A stretch of 55,522 nt of DNA. Origin: Eremococcus coleocola DSM 15696 (GTDB lineage Bacteria > Bacillota > Bacilli > Lactobacillales > Aerococcaceae). Made by a program: the position numbers and the translations under genes. This document shows positions 54,407-55,522 of this stretch, one piece after another; the first letter of the stretch is position 1, and every line of letters starts with the position of its first letter. The stretch is from positions 38,417-93,938 of the forward strand of contig NZ_KE386808.1 of NCBI RefSeq assembly GCF_000428865.1. Reading direction: 5' to 3'. The notes beneath the pieces are model-generated. The model did no database searches and was not told where the DNA came from. It saw nothing but the letters and a program-made list of their open reading frames with translations.

Positions 54407-55201
54407 ATGGAAATAATTGAAAAATATAAAAAGTTTATTATTTTAGCTATTTGTTTAGGACTGGCATGGTTTTCTTTTGCGGTGGTGTCCCAGTCAGAAA
54501 AGGTAAATGAAATTAACCAAACGGCTGTAACGGCTTTGGATGAGAAAAAGGATACTGTCTTGACCCTAACCGCTTTGTCAGGTACAACGTCAACAACAAT
54601 CACTTTGTTACCTGGAGATGTGGGCGGTCCTTTAGCTGAGAATATTGCGGATATTGCCGACTACTTATTGATTGTTTTTGGTGGGATTTGGGTGCAAAAG
54701 TATCTCTTGTCGATTACGGGTAATTTAGCTTTTAGGTGGCTGATGCCAATTGCTTTGACGCTTTTAGGTGTGAGTCAATTTATCAACCGTGAATCGGTTA
54801 AACAAGTGGCCCTTAAAGTCTTAATCATGGCCGGCTTAGTCTTTGCAATTATTCCAGGATCAATTTATTTGACTGATCAAATTGAGGCTTCTTATGATAC
54901 CACGATTCAACAAAGTATCGACTCAGCACAGTCTGCCACTAACCAGGCTCAAGCTAATGAAGATAAAAATATTTTTGAAAAAATTACAAGTGCATCGACC
55001 GATTTATTAAAACAATTTGAGGATGCACTTGGTAACATGGTTGATTCAGTGGCGGTCTTGATTGTCTCAACCTGTGTGATTCCAATTTTAGTCTTTTTCT
55101 TCTTTATCTGGGCTACCAACCAGATTTTTAAATTAAATATTTCCCTACCAGCCTTGCGGGTAAGACATGGCTTTAAAGGTTTAGCAACGCGATTCAAGTA
55201 A
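54407..55201 (+). CDS. Membrane protein of unknown function
   Basis: The 264-residue protein starts with a membrane helix (FIILAICLGLAWFSFAVV) and an extracytoplasmic Thr-rich region of about 60 residues (VLTLTALSGTTSTTITLLPG). Further helices lie near 85-105, 110-130 and 135-155. A helical stretch rich in Ala/Gln/Ser follows (IQQSIDSAQSATNQAQANED), then a final helix and a basic tail. I recognise it only as a conserved hypothetical type seen in various bacteria; no catalytic motif is visible. GGGAGGAAAAG precedes the ATG. It is followed directly by an IS end, whose transposase frame overlaps its last 21 bases. Confidence 0.75.
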   Translation: MEIIEKYKKFIILAICLGLAWFSFAVVSQSEKVNEINQTAVTALDEKKDTVLTLTALSGTTSTTITLLPGDVGGPLAENIADIADYLLIVFGGIWVQKYLLSITGNLAFRWLMPIALTLLGVSQFINRESVKQVALKVLIMAGLVFAIIPGSIYLTDQIEASYDTTIQQSIDSAQSATNQAQANEDKNIFEKITSASTDLLKQFEDALGNMVDSVAVLIVSTCVIPILVFFFFIWATNQIFKLNISLPALRVRHGFKGLATRFK

Positions 55202-55522
55202 AAATATAATCAAGTAAAGAAAAGAGGCTGGGCAAAAAGTCTCAAAAATAACCGACAAACATTTCAAAAAGATGAGATGTTTCTCGGTTTTTATTAATTT
55301 TAATAAAATATAAGAAAAGAAAAGAGGTCCCCTTCCTTTTCTTCTTATCATTTCTGCTAATCTGGTTAAATTCATTGCCATTAACAGGATTCCAATATCA
55401 TTTGAAACCCCAATTTTTCCTCTTACATGAACTCTTCGTACACCAAAATTGCGCTTCATTTGACCAAAAACAGGCTCAACTTCTATTTTACGTTGAGCAT
55501 ATAGTTGGCAACCTGAATCGCT
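55181..55522 (-). mobile_element. IS1182-type transposase, C-terminal part (element continues beyond window)
   Basis: On the minus strand the frame enters from outside the window and reads YAQRKIEVEPVFGQMKRNFG, then RRVHVRGKIGVSNDIGILLM and AMNLTRLAEMI. EPVFGQMK carries the catalytic Glu of the DDE domain, and the RVHVRG...N.....AMNL block is typical of IS1182-family transposases. The element boundary is probably near 55224, where GAGGCTGGGCAAAAAGTC starts; this resembles the ends of such elements. The frame then reads through past the boundary to a stop at 55181. Only about one quarter of a normal transposase is in the window, so intactness cannot be judged. Confidence 0.8.
55251..55296. terminator. 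Hairpin near the IS end
   Basis: ACCGACAAACAT (55251-) pairs with ATGTTTCTCGGT, followed on the plus strand by five T and on the minus strand by a T-rich stretch. It could stop transcription entering or leaving the element. Confidence 0.6.

Overview
The window is A+T-rich, low-GC Gram-positive DNA. It carries the conserved translation and cell-envelope block rpsB-tsf-pyrH-frr-uppS-cdsA-rseP-polC-rimP-nusA-ylxR-rplGA-infB-rbfA-truB-ribF, then hrcA-grpE-dnaK-dnaJ. It also has a class 3 fructose-1,6-bisphosphatase, CtsR and CIRCE operators, and an LPXTG surface protein. This points to Lactobacillales; the content best suits the Aerococcaceae (Aerococcus-like), though the genus is inferred from general gene content and not proven.

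Region 1 (1-8.5 kb) is accessory and eroded. It holds the 3' end of an LPXTG/Rib-repeat surface protein and a series of broken genes: a TipAS-domain remnant, a frameshifted CPBP protease, a frameshifted alpha/beta hydrolase, the tail of a GPH sugar symporter and a frameshifted MgtC. Intact genes lie between them: a DUF4097 protein, ndk, yaaA, a hotdog thioesterase and a methyltransferase. All three frameshifts are explained by loss of one A from an A-run.

Region 2 (8.5-23.8 kb) holds a P1B-4 metal-efflux ATPase behind a czcD/NiCo-type (iron-sensing) riboswitch with its own terminator, then fbp (minus strand), a small unknown gene plus a YitT protein, a Cof-type phosphatase, an alpha/beta hydrolase with a small partner, clpB under two CtsR boxes, an AI-2E transporter-NfeD-FloA membrane operon, and a DUF2974 lipase-like gene.

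Region 3 (23.8-48.8 kb) is the housekeeping block. Between rbfA and truB sits an 11-copy, 40-bp tandem repeat with a 120-bp higher-order duplication. The hrcA operon has two CIRCE elements, the upstream one doubling as the terminator of the preceding gene.

Region 4 (48.8-55.5 kb) holds two U32-peptidase-like genes matching the tRNA 5-hydroxyuridine factors TrhP1/TrhP2 (YrrN/YrrO), a wrecked SLC13 permease and a stand-alone chorismate mutase. TrhP-type hydroxylation is known to need prephenate, the product of chorismate mutase, so the neighbourhood looks like a functional unit. Its transcript starts with an unassigned leader containing a possible pseudoknot, an antiterminator and an intrinsic terminator. 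After it come the threonine-to-glycine pair (SDR threonine dehydrogenase and kbl, minus strand), a membrane protein of unknown function, and the end of an IS1182-type transposase at the window edge.

No tRNA, rRNA or CRISPR array was seen.
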